A stretch of 64,000 nt of DNA, from the NCBI RefSeq assembly GCF_044987625.1, contig NZ_JBJDSB010000002.1, positions 992,001 to 1,056,000 of the forward strand. Reading direction: 5' to 3'. Position numbers and translations under genes: made by a program. Source of the stretch: Desulfobaculum sp044987625 (GTDB lineage: Bacteria; Desulfobacterota; Desulfovibrionia; Desulfovibrionales; Desulfovibrionaceae). Positions 25,284 to 34,240 of this stretch are shown in pieces (the stretch's first letter is position 1; each line of letters starts with the position of its first letter). The notes beneath the pieces were generated by a model. The model was not told the DNA's origin. It ran no database searches and saw only the letters and a list, made by a program, of their open reading frames with translations.

Positions 25284-27428
25284 TCAGTCTCCTATGGCGA
25301 TGATGTTCACGTCTCCGCTGGCGAGGACCGTGGCGCTGGCAAGGTGAAAGTCGAAGGAATCAAATTGGATATCGTTGGTGGTCTGGGACGGATTGGTTGC
25401 GTAGCGCCACATGGACACGGAAACGCTCACGCTGGTCAGGGTCAGCGACGCGGACGCGGCACAGTTGGAGAGCGAGGTGAAGGCCAGCTCAAAGGACGAA
25501 GACGACAGCACCGAGCCCGCGCCATCGTTTTCACTGCGGCTGACGGACGTGGAGCCGCCGCCAAACGTGGTGTACCACTGGCCCACGCCGGACAGACGCA
25601 CTTCCGCGATGACGCTGGCCCCGCCGCCGTCCACCGTGGCCTGCGTGACGTCCACCTGCCCGGAGAAGGTCCACGTGTAGTCCACGGAATGGACGTTCCA
25701 GCCGGCCGTATTCACCGAAGGCATGGACACCCCAGCGCTGGTGGACGTGGGGCCATTTGCCGACGAGCCGTTGAGACTAAGCGCCGTGCCGGGACTGACC
25801 TGCGCGGTGCGCGTGGTCCAGTCCTTTTCGGGTTCGGAGACGGTGAACGTGCCGCCCGCAAGCTCGCCGCGCGCGTCCACGCGGATGTCGTGTTCCCCGG
25901 CAGTAAGTCCCTCGGTGGCGGCGTCGCTGACGTAATCCAGACTGGGGCCGATGGTGACGGTGCGCCATGCGCGGGGACTGCCATCCACCACCACGCGCCA
26001 CTGGATGCGCTTGGCGTAGAAGGTGTTGCTGGTGCCCGTTGGCGTCACGGATTTCAGACGCACATGCACGGTGACTTGGTCGCAATTGGCGGGCGTTCTG
26101 GCGGTGCCGGACGAGAAGGTGACGCCATCCGAGGTCGAGGAGCTGGACAGGCCCACGGACTGGTTGCCGCCCGCCGGATCCAGCGTGAGCTGCGCCACGG
26201 GCCGGACCTCCCAGAAGTCCGTGAGTCCGGCCTTGCGGCGCTTCTCGAACCCAAGGTGGAAGAACTGGTTCTGGTTGCCGTACGCGCCGTCGTAGCACTG
26301 CAGGTTGGCCGGAGAGACCATAACGCGCGGCTCCGCGAGGAAATAGCCAAGGTCCGCCCACTGATTGTTGGGCACGGCGGTGAGGTGCTCCACGTTCTTG
26401 ACGGACTTGAACAGCCGGTGCTGGCCGTCGCGCCAGCGGTAGAAGAACAAATCCCCGGCGTCGAATACCGCAAAGTCGAACCCCTCGTTGACGCTGCCGT
26501 CCTCGTTGATGGCTCCGTCCGGGCCGCACAGAATCTTGCCGTGGTTGTTGCCGGCGTTGCCCGAGGTCAGGTGCAGGTTTCCGGCCCCCACATGCAAAAA
26601 GCCGCCCTCAGCAAGGCGTATGGCCGCAAGGGCGCTGATTTCGCCGCCGGTGAGGGTTCCGGCCTCCAGCATGCGCGAGACAATGGTCCCGTCTACAAAC
26701 ATATCCCCGGCAATGCCCACGCTGGGCTCGCCGTCAATGTCGCCCACCACAAACACGGCCTTGGGCTCGGCAACGCCCGCCTCGGGCTGGAGCACCATGA
26801 AGGAGTCCGCCACAACCTTGTGGACGGTTTCGTAGCGCGTATCATCCGCCAGTGTGGCAAGGGCCTTGTTGATGGTCTCGGGAAACGACGCCGGGACCAC
26901 GTAGCCGCCCTGCGCGTCCGACGGCGTCCACACGCTGTACCGCCCGCTCCACGTCACGGCGCGGATCCAGTACCAGTAGTCCTTTTGCGTGGAGATGCCC
27001 GTATCGCGGAATACGGCCACCGGCGCGGTGGCGATGCCCACCCGCGCGGCGTCATCCCGCGAGGCGGTCTCGGAGCGCCAGACCTCCACAAACCACAGGT
27101 TCGGGTCCGTGGGGTTGGTCCATGAAAGGCGGTTCACCAGAATCTGGTTCTGCACGGAGAAATCACGCGGCGGGTTGGGCACGGTGTCGTCCGTGGCTTG
27201 CCGCGCAAAGTCGAACATAGCGCCCGTGGCGCGCACAAAGGCCGACGGCTGGACGCCAATGGTGGCAAGGTCGCGCACAAGGAGCGCCCGGTTTCGCTCG
27301 GCGTTGGGGAGCGTTCCGGTCAGGGTGTTCACCACGGCGGCCACGGCCTCCATCCATGCGCGGACGTCTGGCGCGGCGCTGGCCGGAATGGCCGGGAGCG
27401 CAGGCAGGGCGAGCTTGCGGTCAGCCAT
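25284..27428 (-). CDS. tail protein with fibronectin type III-like domain and beta-rich C-terminus
   Basis: 714 residues from the ATG at 27428, which overlaps the end of the nozzle gene by 8 bases; an upstream in-frame start at 27563 would overlap far more and is not used. Residues about 95-195 resemble a fibronectin type III domain (RLSWTNPTDPNLWFVEVWRS, YWYWIRAVTWSGRYS), as in the central tail proteins related to lambda J. The remainder is Ser/Thr/Gly-rich beta structure (SVGLSSSSTSDGVTF), suitable for receptor contact. Probably a host-recognition or tail-tip component. Confidence 0.65.
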   Translation of the reverse strand: MADRKLALPALPAIPASAAPDVRAWMEAVAAVVNTLTGTLPNAERNRALLVRDLATIGVQPSAFVRATGAMFDFARQATDDTVPNPPRDFSVQNQILVNRLSWTNPTDPNLWFVEVWRSETASRDDAARVGIATAPVAVFRDTGISTQKDYWYWIRAVTWSGRYSVWTPSDAQGGYVVPASFPETINKALATLADDTRYETVHKVVADSFMVLQPEAGVAEPKAVFVVGDIDGEPSVGIAGDMFVDGTIVSRMLEAGTLTGGEISALAAIRLAEGGFLHVGAGNLHLTSGNAGNNHGKILCGPDGAINEDGSVNEGFDFAVFDAGDLFFYRWRDGQHRLFKSVKNVEHLTAVPNNQWADLGYFLAEPRVMVSPANLQCYDGAYGNQNQFFHLGFEKRRKAGLTDFWEVRPVAQLTLDPAGGNQSVGLSSSSTSDGVTFSSGTARTPANCDQVTVHVRLKSVTPTGTSNTFYAKRIQWRVVVDGSPRAWRTVTIGPSLDYVSDAATEGLTAGEHDIRVDARGELAGGTFTVSEPEKDWTTRTAQVSPGTALSLNGSSANGPTSTSAGVSMPSVNTAGWNVHSVDYTWTFSGQVDVTQATVDGGGASVIAEVRLSGVGQWYTTFGGGSTSVSRSENDGAGSVLSSSSFELAFTSLSNCAASASLTLTSVSVSVSMWRYATNPSQTTNDIQFDSFDFHLASATVLASGDVNIIAIGD

Positions 27429-29040
27429 GGAGCAGTTCCTCCACACTGGCGGCAACGCGCACGGCGTCCACCTCGGCCAGCCCTTCAAGTTCCACTTCAA
27501 CTTCCCGCGCCGCGTAGCCTGCAGGGAGCCGGAAGGGTTCGCTTGAGGGCACGGCGGCCTCATGCCGCAATGCCCCGTCGCCGTAGAGGCGGAACGTCAC
27601 CGGCGTGGTGGAATCCTGCGCACCCACCACCTGCGCCGCCGTGGGGTTCCATGCGCGTTCCTGCCGGTCCGTGTGCGAATGCCAGCGGTATTCCAGCGCG
27701 GCAGTGCCGCCCTTCCAGCGCTCCACCCGCCAATCTGTGCCGTCAAAGGTAAGCAGGTACAGCGCCTCGGCGGGTTCGTGGTGCAGACCATGCACGGTGC
27801 GCGGCAGACGCAGTTCGCGCACGTCGCCGGTGGCAAGCTCCACGGCGATGCCCGTCCCCGTGCCCGCAAAAAAGGCCATGTACGCGCCCTCGAACACGCA
27901 GGCGATGATGTCCTGCGGCCCCAGCACCTGCCACTGCTCCGAGGTGTAGGTCTCCTGCGTCAGGATGCGCCCGCCCTCCGGGCCGATGAAGGCCAGCCCG
28001 TCGGTTCCGGCGTAGAGCACGCCGCCGGGCACGCTGACCACACTGCGCTTGGAAGCGCAGGCCTGCTCAAAGGAAAGGGGCACAAAGGCCATGGCCGCAG
28101 GCTCAATGCCCGTGGCAATCCACGGCCGCCCCGTGGTGCAGGCCACCACCGTGGTGCCGTAGTAGCCGATGCCCACGATGTCCTCGTCCGCCTCCAGGAT
28201 CCACGCCTCGGGAAAGGCGTAGGGAATGCCCGTTTCGGACACAAAAAGCTCCCGCCCGGCAAAGCCAAAGCAGATGCCGTTCTGCGCAAGGAGCAGCCCC
28301 TGCAGGGCGTCCGGCGGACGCGTCCAATCCTCCGTAACCAGCGCCTCGCCAAGCTGGTCATCGGTCTTGGCGTCGTCGTACTGGGTGATTCCGGCGTCCG
28401 GTTCGCCCACAAGCTGATAGTCCGCCGCGCCGCCAGCGCCCGTGACAAGGCGGTACACGCGGTACGAGGCCGCGCTGACGCCGGGGAGCGTTGGCGCGGC
28501 AAAGCCCGTCAGGCGCACGCTTTGCCCGTCCGACACATCCAGCACCGCCGACGGCGGCGAGGGCGCGGACTCCTGCCCCCATTCATTGACGTAGGTGTAG
28601 ACATAGCTGGTACTGCGCGCCACCTCCTCCCCTGCCGCGCCCAGAAGCTGCACGCTCAGCGGCGAGGGCGGCTCTTCAATGCCAAGGCGCAGGGTCTGCG
28701 TGGGGAAGCTCTCCGGCGCGCCGGAAAAGGCCATGTCCGCATCCGTCTGGCGCGGGTAGCCGTCGCCCGTGAACATGATGCGCCGGGCGCTTGGGTACGG
28801 CGAGGCCACCACGTCCACATCCCCCGGCCACGCAAGCCATTTGCCCTCAAACAGCGCAATGCTCCCCAGCTCGCCGGGTTGCTCCAGCACGTCAATGGTC
28901 TCCAGTCCGGCCATGGGGCGCAGGGACGCGCGGGACAGATCGCAATTGCGGGCAAGGCGCGCCTGTCCGGGGTCAAGGTCATGGCCGCGTCGGCGCGGAC
29001 GCATTCCGCGAAAGCCCGGTATGACGATGGGGCGCGGCAT
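27421..29040 (-). CDS. tail nozzle (tubular B-like) protein
   Basis: 539 residues from the ATG at 29040, coupled to the upstream gene by TAATG. The chain is beta-rich with repeated GIAVELATGDVRELRL and GGVLYAGTDGLAFIG-type strands, which fits a beta-propeller, plus a fibronectin-like insert (YTYVNEWGQESAPSPPS). Podovirus nozzle proteins of the T7 gp12 and phiKMV type share this look. It extends the short tail below the adaptor and holds fibres. The assignment is by pattern and position, not by a diagnostic motif. Confidence 0.65.
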   Translation of the reverse strand: MPRPIVIPGFRGMRPRRRGHDLDPGQARLARNCDLSRASLRPMAGLETIDVLEQPGELGSIALFEGKWLAWPGDVDVVASPYPSARRIMFTGDGYPRQTDADMAFSGAPESFPTQTLRLGIEEPPSPLSVQLLGAAGEEVARSTSYVYTYVNEWGQESAPSPPSAVLDVSDGQSVRLTGFAAPTLPGVSAASYRVYRLVTGAGGAADYQLVGEPDAGITQYDDAKTDDQLGEALVTEDWTRPPDALQGLLLAQNGICFGFAGRELFVSETGIPYAFPEAWILEADEDIVGIGYYGTTVVACTTGRPWIATGIEPAAMAFVPLSFEQACASKRSVVSVPGGVLYAGTDGLAFIGPEGGRILTQETYTSEQWQVLGPQDIIACVFEGAYMAFFAGTGTGIAVELATGDVRELRLPRTVHGLHHEPAEALYLLTFDGTDWRVERWKGGTAALEYRWHSHTDRQERAWNPTAAQVVGAQDSTTPVTFRLYGDGALRHEAAVPSSEPFRLPAGYAAREVEVELEGLAEVDAVRVAASVEELLHG

Positions 29041-29348
29041 TACAGCTCCCCAGCGCACTCGGCAAGGGGCGTCCCCTCGTCGTCGTAGCCGTCCGCGATA
29101 ACGCGCGCCCACGCCTCCACCTCGCTCTCCCCAGTGCCGGGTATGACCTCGGCGCGCGGATACTCGCTCCGGTGCCGGTCCACGGTAAAGGACTCGGTGC
29201 GCGCCTCCAAATGCGCCATAATGCCCGCCGTGTCGCCTTCAAGCTCCGCCGGGACGTCGCCGCACCGCCACGCGCGCCCGTCCAGCGCAAACTCCACATG
29301 GAGCCGGTCTCCGTCCGGGCGCTCTCTGATGCTGACCACTTCAATCAT
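29040..29348 (-). CDS. small phage virion-region protein
   Basis: 102 residues, acidic (DGDRLHVEFALDGRAWRCGDVP, DGYDDEGTPLAE). No transmembrane segment or known motif. It lies between the fibre and nozzle genes and shares its stop with the next start (TAATG). Unknown function, perhaps a tail accessory factor. Confidence 0.6.
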   Translation of the reverse strand: MIEVVSIRERPDGDRLHVEFALDGRAWRCGDVPAELEGDTAGIMAHLEARTESFTVDRHRSEYPRAEVIPGTGESEVEAWARVIADGYDDEGTPLAECAGEL

Positions 29349-29357
29349 TTCGGCCTC

Positions 29358-31391
29358 CTATCGCAACTGCACGCCCAGAAAATTCAGGGCGCTGACGTCG
29401 AAGGTATTGGAGCCGGACGCGTTGATGTCGTACTGGATCTGTCCGGAGAGGTCGCAGGATGCCCAGCCGGACAGGAGCTGGGGCGCGTCGTTGGTGCGTC
29501 CGGCCACCATGCAGGCGAAATCCGCGCTGGTGTTGGCCCCGCGCAGCAGAAAGGAATAGTTGCCCGCGCCGGCGCTGCCCGAGTCCCGGCAGTTCACGTA
29601 CATGAACACGGCCTTGGCATGGGCCGGGAGCCTGCCGCCCGCCTCGGCCTGCACGCTGGTCTGGTTCCAGCCATCGGAGCTGAAGGTGCCGCCGTAGAGT
29701 GAGGCAAAGGGTACAGGCGTTTCCAGCCACAGCACCTCGCCGGGGACGGGCTCATACGCGCCCGCGCCAAGGGAATCGGCAAGGCCAAACATAGGACAGC
29801 ACGCGCTTACGTCCCCGGATGCCTGCGCCAACACAAAGCCCACACACACCCGCGTGACGCCTTGGGGGATGGCGCGCGTCACTTCCAGCCACTCCCAATT
29901 CCCCGAGCCGGAATGCTGGGCGCTCATGGTGCTGCCGTTTGAGTCCAAAATCCGCAGGCTGGCGTGCCCGGCGACGCTGGTCTTCACCCACGCGCCAAGG
30001 GTGACGGTACGGCCCCGGCAGTGCTGGGGCGGAACGTCGGAATTGAGGACGTCCCCGGCCTGCGAGGGGTGCATGATGACGCCGTACATGGCGTTGCCGG
30101 TGACGTCCTTGCGCGTGCGTTCCACCGCAAGAGTGTTGCTCTTGCTCCAGCCGTCCAGCGCCTTGGAGTTCGCCTCCGCGCAGTGGGGGACCATTTCGTA
30201 GGCGGTGCAAAAGTCGCAGGTAATGGGCCTATCCAGCGTGAATCTCACATTCGGCGTCACGGCCACCACCTCAAAGGCGCGGCCCGCGTAGGTCCCGGTG
30301 ACAAAGTGGACAAGGTCGCCCACAGTAACGTCGCGGGTATTGGACGTTGTGCAGACTCCGCCCGTGATGCCATCGGCCATGCTGAGTGCCCCGCCGAAGG
30401 TCTTGGCCGTGGCGTTGCTCCACACGCCAAAGCAGGCGTTGGGAAGCAGGTTCCGGGGGCGCGCCGTGGTGCTCAAGGCCGCGGCCTGCGCCTCATCGCG
30501 CGCGGCTTCGGCCCCGGTGCGGGCGGTGGCGGCGTCTGTGGCGCTTTGGGCGGCGGCGCCGGCGGAAACGGCCGCGTTACTTTCGGAGAGGCCTGCGCTG
30601 CTTGCTGAATCCTGAGCGGCGGTTGCGGACGAGGACGCGGCGCTCGCTGAAGACTGCGCCGCATCACGGGCGGCAAGGGCGTCATCCTTGGCCGTGACAG
30701 CCACATCCCGCGCCGTTTCCGCCGCGTCCTGCGCGCTTTGCGCTCCGTCTCTGGCGGCTTCGGCAAGGCTTTGGGCGTCCGTGGCGGCTGTCTGCGCCGC
30801 CTGCGCCTCATTTCGCGCCGTGACAGCGGCATCATGGGCGGCCTGCGTGCTGGCCTCCAGTCCTTCCACCGCGCTCTGCATGGCCGCCACAGCATCGCGT
30901 ACGGCCTCGGTTTCGCCCTGCGCGGTGGCCGCGCTATCCCGCGCTGTCTCCGCTGCGGCCAGCGCGTCCTGCGCGCCTGCTTCCGCCGACTGCGCGGCGT
31001 CGCGGGCGCTATGCGCCTCGTCACGTGCGGCAAGGATCTCCGTGGTGAAGGCCTCTGCCGCGCCCTGCCGGGCATACGGCGGAAGTCCGGCCACGTCGTG
31101 CAGTTCGCAGTTCGTATTGGGGATAGCGCAGGTGACGGCCACCACGCTGGTGGCGCCGCCAGTGGGCAGAATGCGGATGCTCCATTCACTGCCGCTGGAG
31201 CCAAGCTCATTAGGGAAAAGATCGAGGACGCAGACGCCCGCGGCATCGGTGACGCCCTCAATGAGCTTGGGCACCACAAAGCCCTGATACCGCTCCACAG
31301 CGGTGAGCCGGGCAATAACGCGCGCACCGGCCATGGGCTGGCCGTCGTCGGTGCTGGCCCGGATGGTGACTGCCACGGTTGGTGCGGACAT
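29358..31391 (-). CDS. tail fibre-like protein with long Ala/Asp/Gln coiled coil
   Basis: 677 residues from the ATG at 31391 (a longer frame exists but lacks support). An N-terminal beta domain of about 120 residues (TIRASTDDGQPMAGARVIARL) is a likely virion anchor. Residues about 150-310 are a repetitive trimeric-type coiled coil built on ARDEAxxARDAAQSA units. The C-terminal 350 residues are beta-rich (CRGRTVTLGAWVKTSVAGHA) and resemble a carbohydrate-binding or receptor domain. Most likely it is the adhesin that recognises the host surface. Confidence 0.75.
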   Translation of the reverse strand: MSAPTVAVTIRASTDDGQPMAGARVIARLTAVERYQGFVVPKLIEGVTDAAGVCVLDLFPNELGSSGSEWSIRILPTGGATSVVAVTCAIPNTNCELHDVAGLPPYARQGAAEAFTTEILAARDEAHSARDAAQSAEAGAQDALAAAETARDSAATAQGETEAVRDAVAAMQSAVEGLEASTQAAHDAAVTARNEAQAAQTAATDAQSLAEAARDGAQSAQDAAETARDVAVTAKDDALAARDAAQSSASAASSSATAAQDSASSAGLSESNAAVSAGAAAQSATDAATARTGAEAARDEAQAAALSTTARPRNLLPNACFGVWSNATAKTFGGALSMADGITGGVCTTSNTRDVTVGDLVHFVTGTYAGRAFEVVAVTPNVRFTLDRPITCDFCTAYEMVPHCAEANSKALDGWSKSNTLAVERTRKDVTGNAMYGVIMHPSQAGDVLNSDVPPQHCRGRTVTLGAWVKTSVAGHASLRILDSNGSTMSAQHSGSGNWEWLEVTRAIPQGVTRVCVGFVLAQASGDVSACCPMFGLADSLGAGAYEPVPGEVLWLETPVPFASLYGGTFSSDGWNQTSVQAEAGGRLPAHAKAVFMYVNCRDSGSAGAGNYSFLLRGANTSADFACMVAGRTNDAPQLLSGWASCDLSGQIQYDINASGSNTFDVSALNFLGVQLR

Positions 31392-31402
31392 GGTCTGCTC
31401 CT

Positions 31403-31975
31403 TTACATGAACCCGTTCCGTGAACGCCTTCGGTCGGTATTGCGGAAGAAATCCTGCGCCGCGCGGGCGCTGGCCCGGCCTATCTCGCGGTCGAACTGCG
31501 CCTTGTGGTAGAGCGCGCCCTCGGCGTTGGTCCACTGCTGCCCGGCCCGGCTCATAAGCCGCCATAAGGCCCCGTGGAAAATGGCTTCGGACCAGCGCGC
31601 GTACAGCGCGTCATCCATGCGCGTAGCGTGCGGGTCCGGGCGCAGAACAACGCGCGCCTGCGCTTCAAAGTCCTGCTGTGGCGGCTGGCGAAGGACGATG
31701 TCCCGCCCGGAAGGGCTGTACTCGTGCGGCTCCAAAGGCGCGCCCTGCCGCCGCAGCCAAACAATGCGGGCAATGGACGTTTCCGGCGGGAGCTGCGCCT
31801 GCCCCTCGCGCACGCCGCGCACAAAGTAGACCGGCGACTCAAGGGTCATGCGCCAGATGCCGGAGCGGTCGCAGAACTCCGCATGGGCGCGGCGTATGGC
31901 GGCAAGCACCGTCTGCTTGGGACATCCGGCCACATCCGCGCGGACCTCGGGGACAAGGATGGAAACCTCCGGCAT
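31403..31975 (-). CDS. head-tail adaptor-like protein
   Basis: 190 residues. An N-terminal helical start (VRADVAGCPKQTVLAAIRRAHAEFCDRSG) followed by beta strands and a C-terminal helical tail (YHKAQFDREIGRASARAAQ) matches the gatekeeper/adaptor type protein placed between capsid and nozzle genes. The gene starts 1 base after the previous stop. The function is inferred from fold pattern and gene order. Confidence 0.6.
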   Translation of the reverse strand: MPEVSILVPEVRADVAGCPKQTVLAAIRRAHAEFCDRSGIWRMTLESPVYFVRGVREGQAQLPPETSIARIVWLRRQGAPLEPHEYSPSGRDIVLRQPPQQDFEAQARVVLRPDPHATRMDDALYARWSEAIFHGALWRLMSRAGQQWTNAEGALYHKAQFDREIGRASARAAQDFFRNTDRRRSRNGFM

Positions 31976-32668
31976 CTACATGCCCTCCTTGGCGACCTTC
32001 ACCGGGAAGAACAGGTCCGCCTTCAGCTTGACGCCAAGGGCCTGATAGAACGCTTTGAGGTAGGTCTGCGCCTTGACGAAATTCGCTTCTGAGTTGTCGC
32101 CGCTCATGATTTCCCACAGCATCCACAGCCGCGCTGGCCCGGCAAAGGTGGCGCTCAGCGGAAAGGCGTCCTCCGGTCCGGTGACGGTGACAGGCTCGGC
32201 GCTGTAGGTGGCTTCCACATAGATGGTCGCGTCAGCGGCCACGGCAGGATGCACAAGGTAGACGTTGGGGTCGGCGGTCTTGTCGTAGGCGTATTCGTCG
32301 ATGTCGCCAGCCGTGGTCAGCGTCCAGTCTGCCGCGGCAAGGGCGCTGCGCTCCACGCGGAACACGGGCTCGCCGGGTGTTTCGCCGTCTGCGCCCATGT
32401 TCTGCACCAACTCCAGCAGGCACAGGGAATCCCGGCTTGCGCCGTGGGTGGCGACGTTTGGGATAATCTGCCGCCCGCCGGGCTCCAGCCGTATGGCCTC
32501 AGTCACGGCAGTGGCGTCGGGCCTGTTGAGGGCAATCTCGCGCACGGCGGCGTTCATGAGGTCCACAAGGCTCACGCGCCCCGGCGTCAGCTCCCACGGC
32601 CAGCGCTTTTCCGCGCCAAGGTCCTGTAGCTCGCCGGACACAAGCAGGAAGATGTCCTTGACCTGCAC
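31976..32668 (-). CDS. head-tail adaptor (tail tubular A-like) protein
   Basis: 230 residues. It starts with MQVKDIFLLVSGELQDLG and contains an N-terminal helix pair, a central beta region (RQIIPNVATHG, VYLVHPAVAADATIYVE) and a long final helix pair (EANFVKAQTYLKAFYQALGVKLKAD). This is the layout of podovirus adaptors that bridge portal and nozzle. It follows the small capsid-associated gene by 3 bases. Confidence 0.65.
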   Translation of the reverse strand: MQVKDIFLLVSGELQDLGAEKRWPWELTPGRVSLVDLMNAAVREIALNRPDATAVTEAIRLEPGGRQIIPNVATHGASRDSLCLLELVQNMGADGETPGEPVFRVERSALAAADWTLTTAGDIDEYAYDKTADPNVYLVHPAVAADATIYVEATYSAEPVTVTGPEDAFPLSATFAGPARLWMLWEIMSGDNSEANFVKAQTYLKAFYQALGVKLKADLFFPVKVAKEGM

Positions 32669-32671
32669 CGC

Positions 32672-33055
32672 CTACTCCGCCTCGGCCTTGTCCAGCATCT
32701 GCTCAAGGGTTTCCAGCTTCTTCACCGTGCCGGGCACTTTGATGCCCAGCTCCTCCAAACGGCAACGCACGTAGGCTTCGCGGCCCTCCTCCGGGGGCGT
32801 GTCGTCGTTGGACTCCCCCTCCTCGTCGCCCTGCTGGTCCTCGCCATTCTGTGACGCCACAAGGTCTTCCACGTCAGGCGTCTCCACCACCTCGAACATG
32901 CGGGGATTGGCGTCCTGCAGCAGGCGGGCATCGGCGGCGCTGACGGCGCAAGTCAGGCTGTTTTCCGGCAGGAATTCGTATTCGGCCTCAAGGGCGGGAA
33001 GGCGCAGATGCAGGGACGCCTTGAACCCACGGTATTTCAGAAGGACATCAGGCAT
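32672..33055 (-). CDS. small acidic capsid-region protein
   Basis: 127 residues. The ATG at 33055 has GGAGG 6 bases upstream and is preferred to the ATG at 33067. The N-terminal half is compact (LLKYRGFKASLHLRLP), the middle is strongly acidic and disordered (NGEDQQGDEEGESNDD), and the C-terminus is helical with a HeH/SAP-like look (RCRLEELGIKVPGTVKKLETLEQML). Probably head-associated; exact role unknown. Confidence 0.6.
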   Translation of the reverse strand: MPDVLLKYRGFKASLHLRLPALEAEYEFLPENSLTCAVSAADARLLQDANPRMFEVVETPDVEDLVASQNGEDQQGDEEGESNDDTPPEEGREAYVRCRLEELGIKVPGTVKKLETLEQMLDKAEAE

Positions 33056-33104
33056 ATCGGCCTCCATGGGAAAGGGGGCGGAGCCAAGGCCCCGCCCGCC
33101 TTGG

Positions 33105-34208
33105 CTAGATGGTGTTGGGGTCCTTGCAGTAGGTGTCCACGGCGATGACGCCGTAGTCGATGGGGTTGGCCCCTTCCTTGTCGGTGTAGACGGTGCGCTT
33201 GGTGCCGTAGATGGCGCTGGCCGCGATGGCCAGAGCGTTCCCGCGGTCCACCTCTTCCTCGTACCAGTTCATGCGGTTGATATTGCCGTTCTTGGCCCAC
33301 GCGATGATGCCCGCATGCGCGCCAAGGAACAGCGCCCGCGCCGCCGGAAGGTCGCCGCCAGCGCCGTAGTCGCTGAAGCGCACGACGTTGCGGTGCTTGT
33401 GCATGATGCAGTCGGCGTATTCGCCAAGGGCATTGTGGTAGACCTTGTTCTTCTTGCCGCGCTCGCCCGTCGCCTTCTGGATTTCGAGCCAGTCGTTTTC
33501 CGAAGTGCCGGTGCGCAACTGGTACGCCTGGAAGGTGTGAACGAGCAGGATGTACTTCTTCTCGCCCTGAATCTTCACCGGGCGGATCATGGGATCCGTG
33601 GTTTCGGCAAAGGCCACAAGGCGCTCCAGCATGGACAGATGCATGATGTCGCTGGCGTCAAGGTCGGCCTTGCCCGAGGCGTCGCCCCCATAGATGAGCC
33701 GGTCCGGCGGCGTCAGCGGATTGCCCGCACGCCCGGTCCAGTCCAGCGCCACCTTGTACGAGGGATCGATGCCCCGCGCGCCGGCGAGGTACATCATGAT
33801 CTGTTCGTCGTAGTCCTCGGACCACCACGTCTTGAGGGCGCTGCGCCCCTTCAGCCGGATATCGTGCGGCACGCGCTGGTCGGACATTTTGCCCTTGTTC
33901 AGCGTGCTTTTGCGGCGCTGGTCCACAAAGACGGCGTCGTGGAAGAAGTCCAGCCCTTCCTCGGCCTGCGAGCCTTCAAGGGTGCTGTCGCCTTCCACAC
34001 CGTCGCCCGAGAGCTTGCGCACCAGCTCGACGGTAATCTTGTCACCGGCCTTGTTCTTCAGCTCGTTCTGGATCTTGATGATGTCGTCCTCACCAGAACC
34101 CATGAACTTGCTCCAATACTGGGACTTCAGCGTTTCAACGGCGAGGTCCTTGCCCCAGCGTTTTCGCGCGCTGGGATGGTTGACCGGAAACTCGGTTGGG
34201 ATACTCAT
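33105..34208 (-). CDS. major capsid protein, N4-gp56-like family
   Basis: 367 residues. The sequence shows the marks of the phage N4 gp56 capsid family: an early KSQYWSKFMG, then NELKNKAGDKITVELV, DGVEGDSTLEGSQAE, FFHDAVFVDQRR, RSALKTWWSEDYDEQIMMYL and GADGVIAVDT-like C-terminal strands. It makes the icosahedral shell. The scaffold gene is just upstream and the adaptor genes just downstream, as expected. Confidence 0.88.
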   Translation of the reverse strand: MSIPTEFPVNHPSARKRWGKDLAVETLKSQYWSKFMGSGEDDIIKIQNELKNKAGDKITVELVRKLSGDGVEGDSTLEGSQAEEGLDFFHDAVFVDQRRKSTLNKGKMSDQRVPHDIRLKGRSALKTWWSEDYDEQIMMYLAGARGIDPSYKVALDWTGRAGNPLTPPDRLIYGGDASGKADLDASDIMHLSMLERLVAFAETTDPMIRPVKIQGEKKYILLVHTFQAYQLRTGTSENDWLEIQKATGERGKKNKVYHNALGEYADCIMHKHRNVVRFSDYGAGGDLPAARALFLGAHAGIIAWAKNGNINRMNWYEEEVDRGNALAIAASAIYGTKRTVYTDKEGANPIDYGVIAVDTYCKDPNTI

Positions 34209-34240
34209 GGCTCATCTCCTCCGGCGCGGCCGCTATCCGG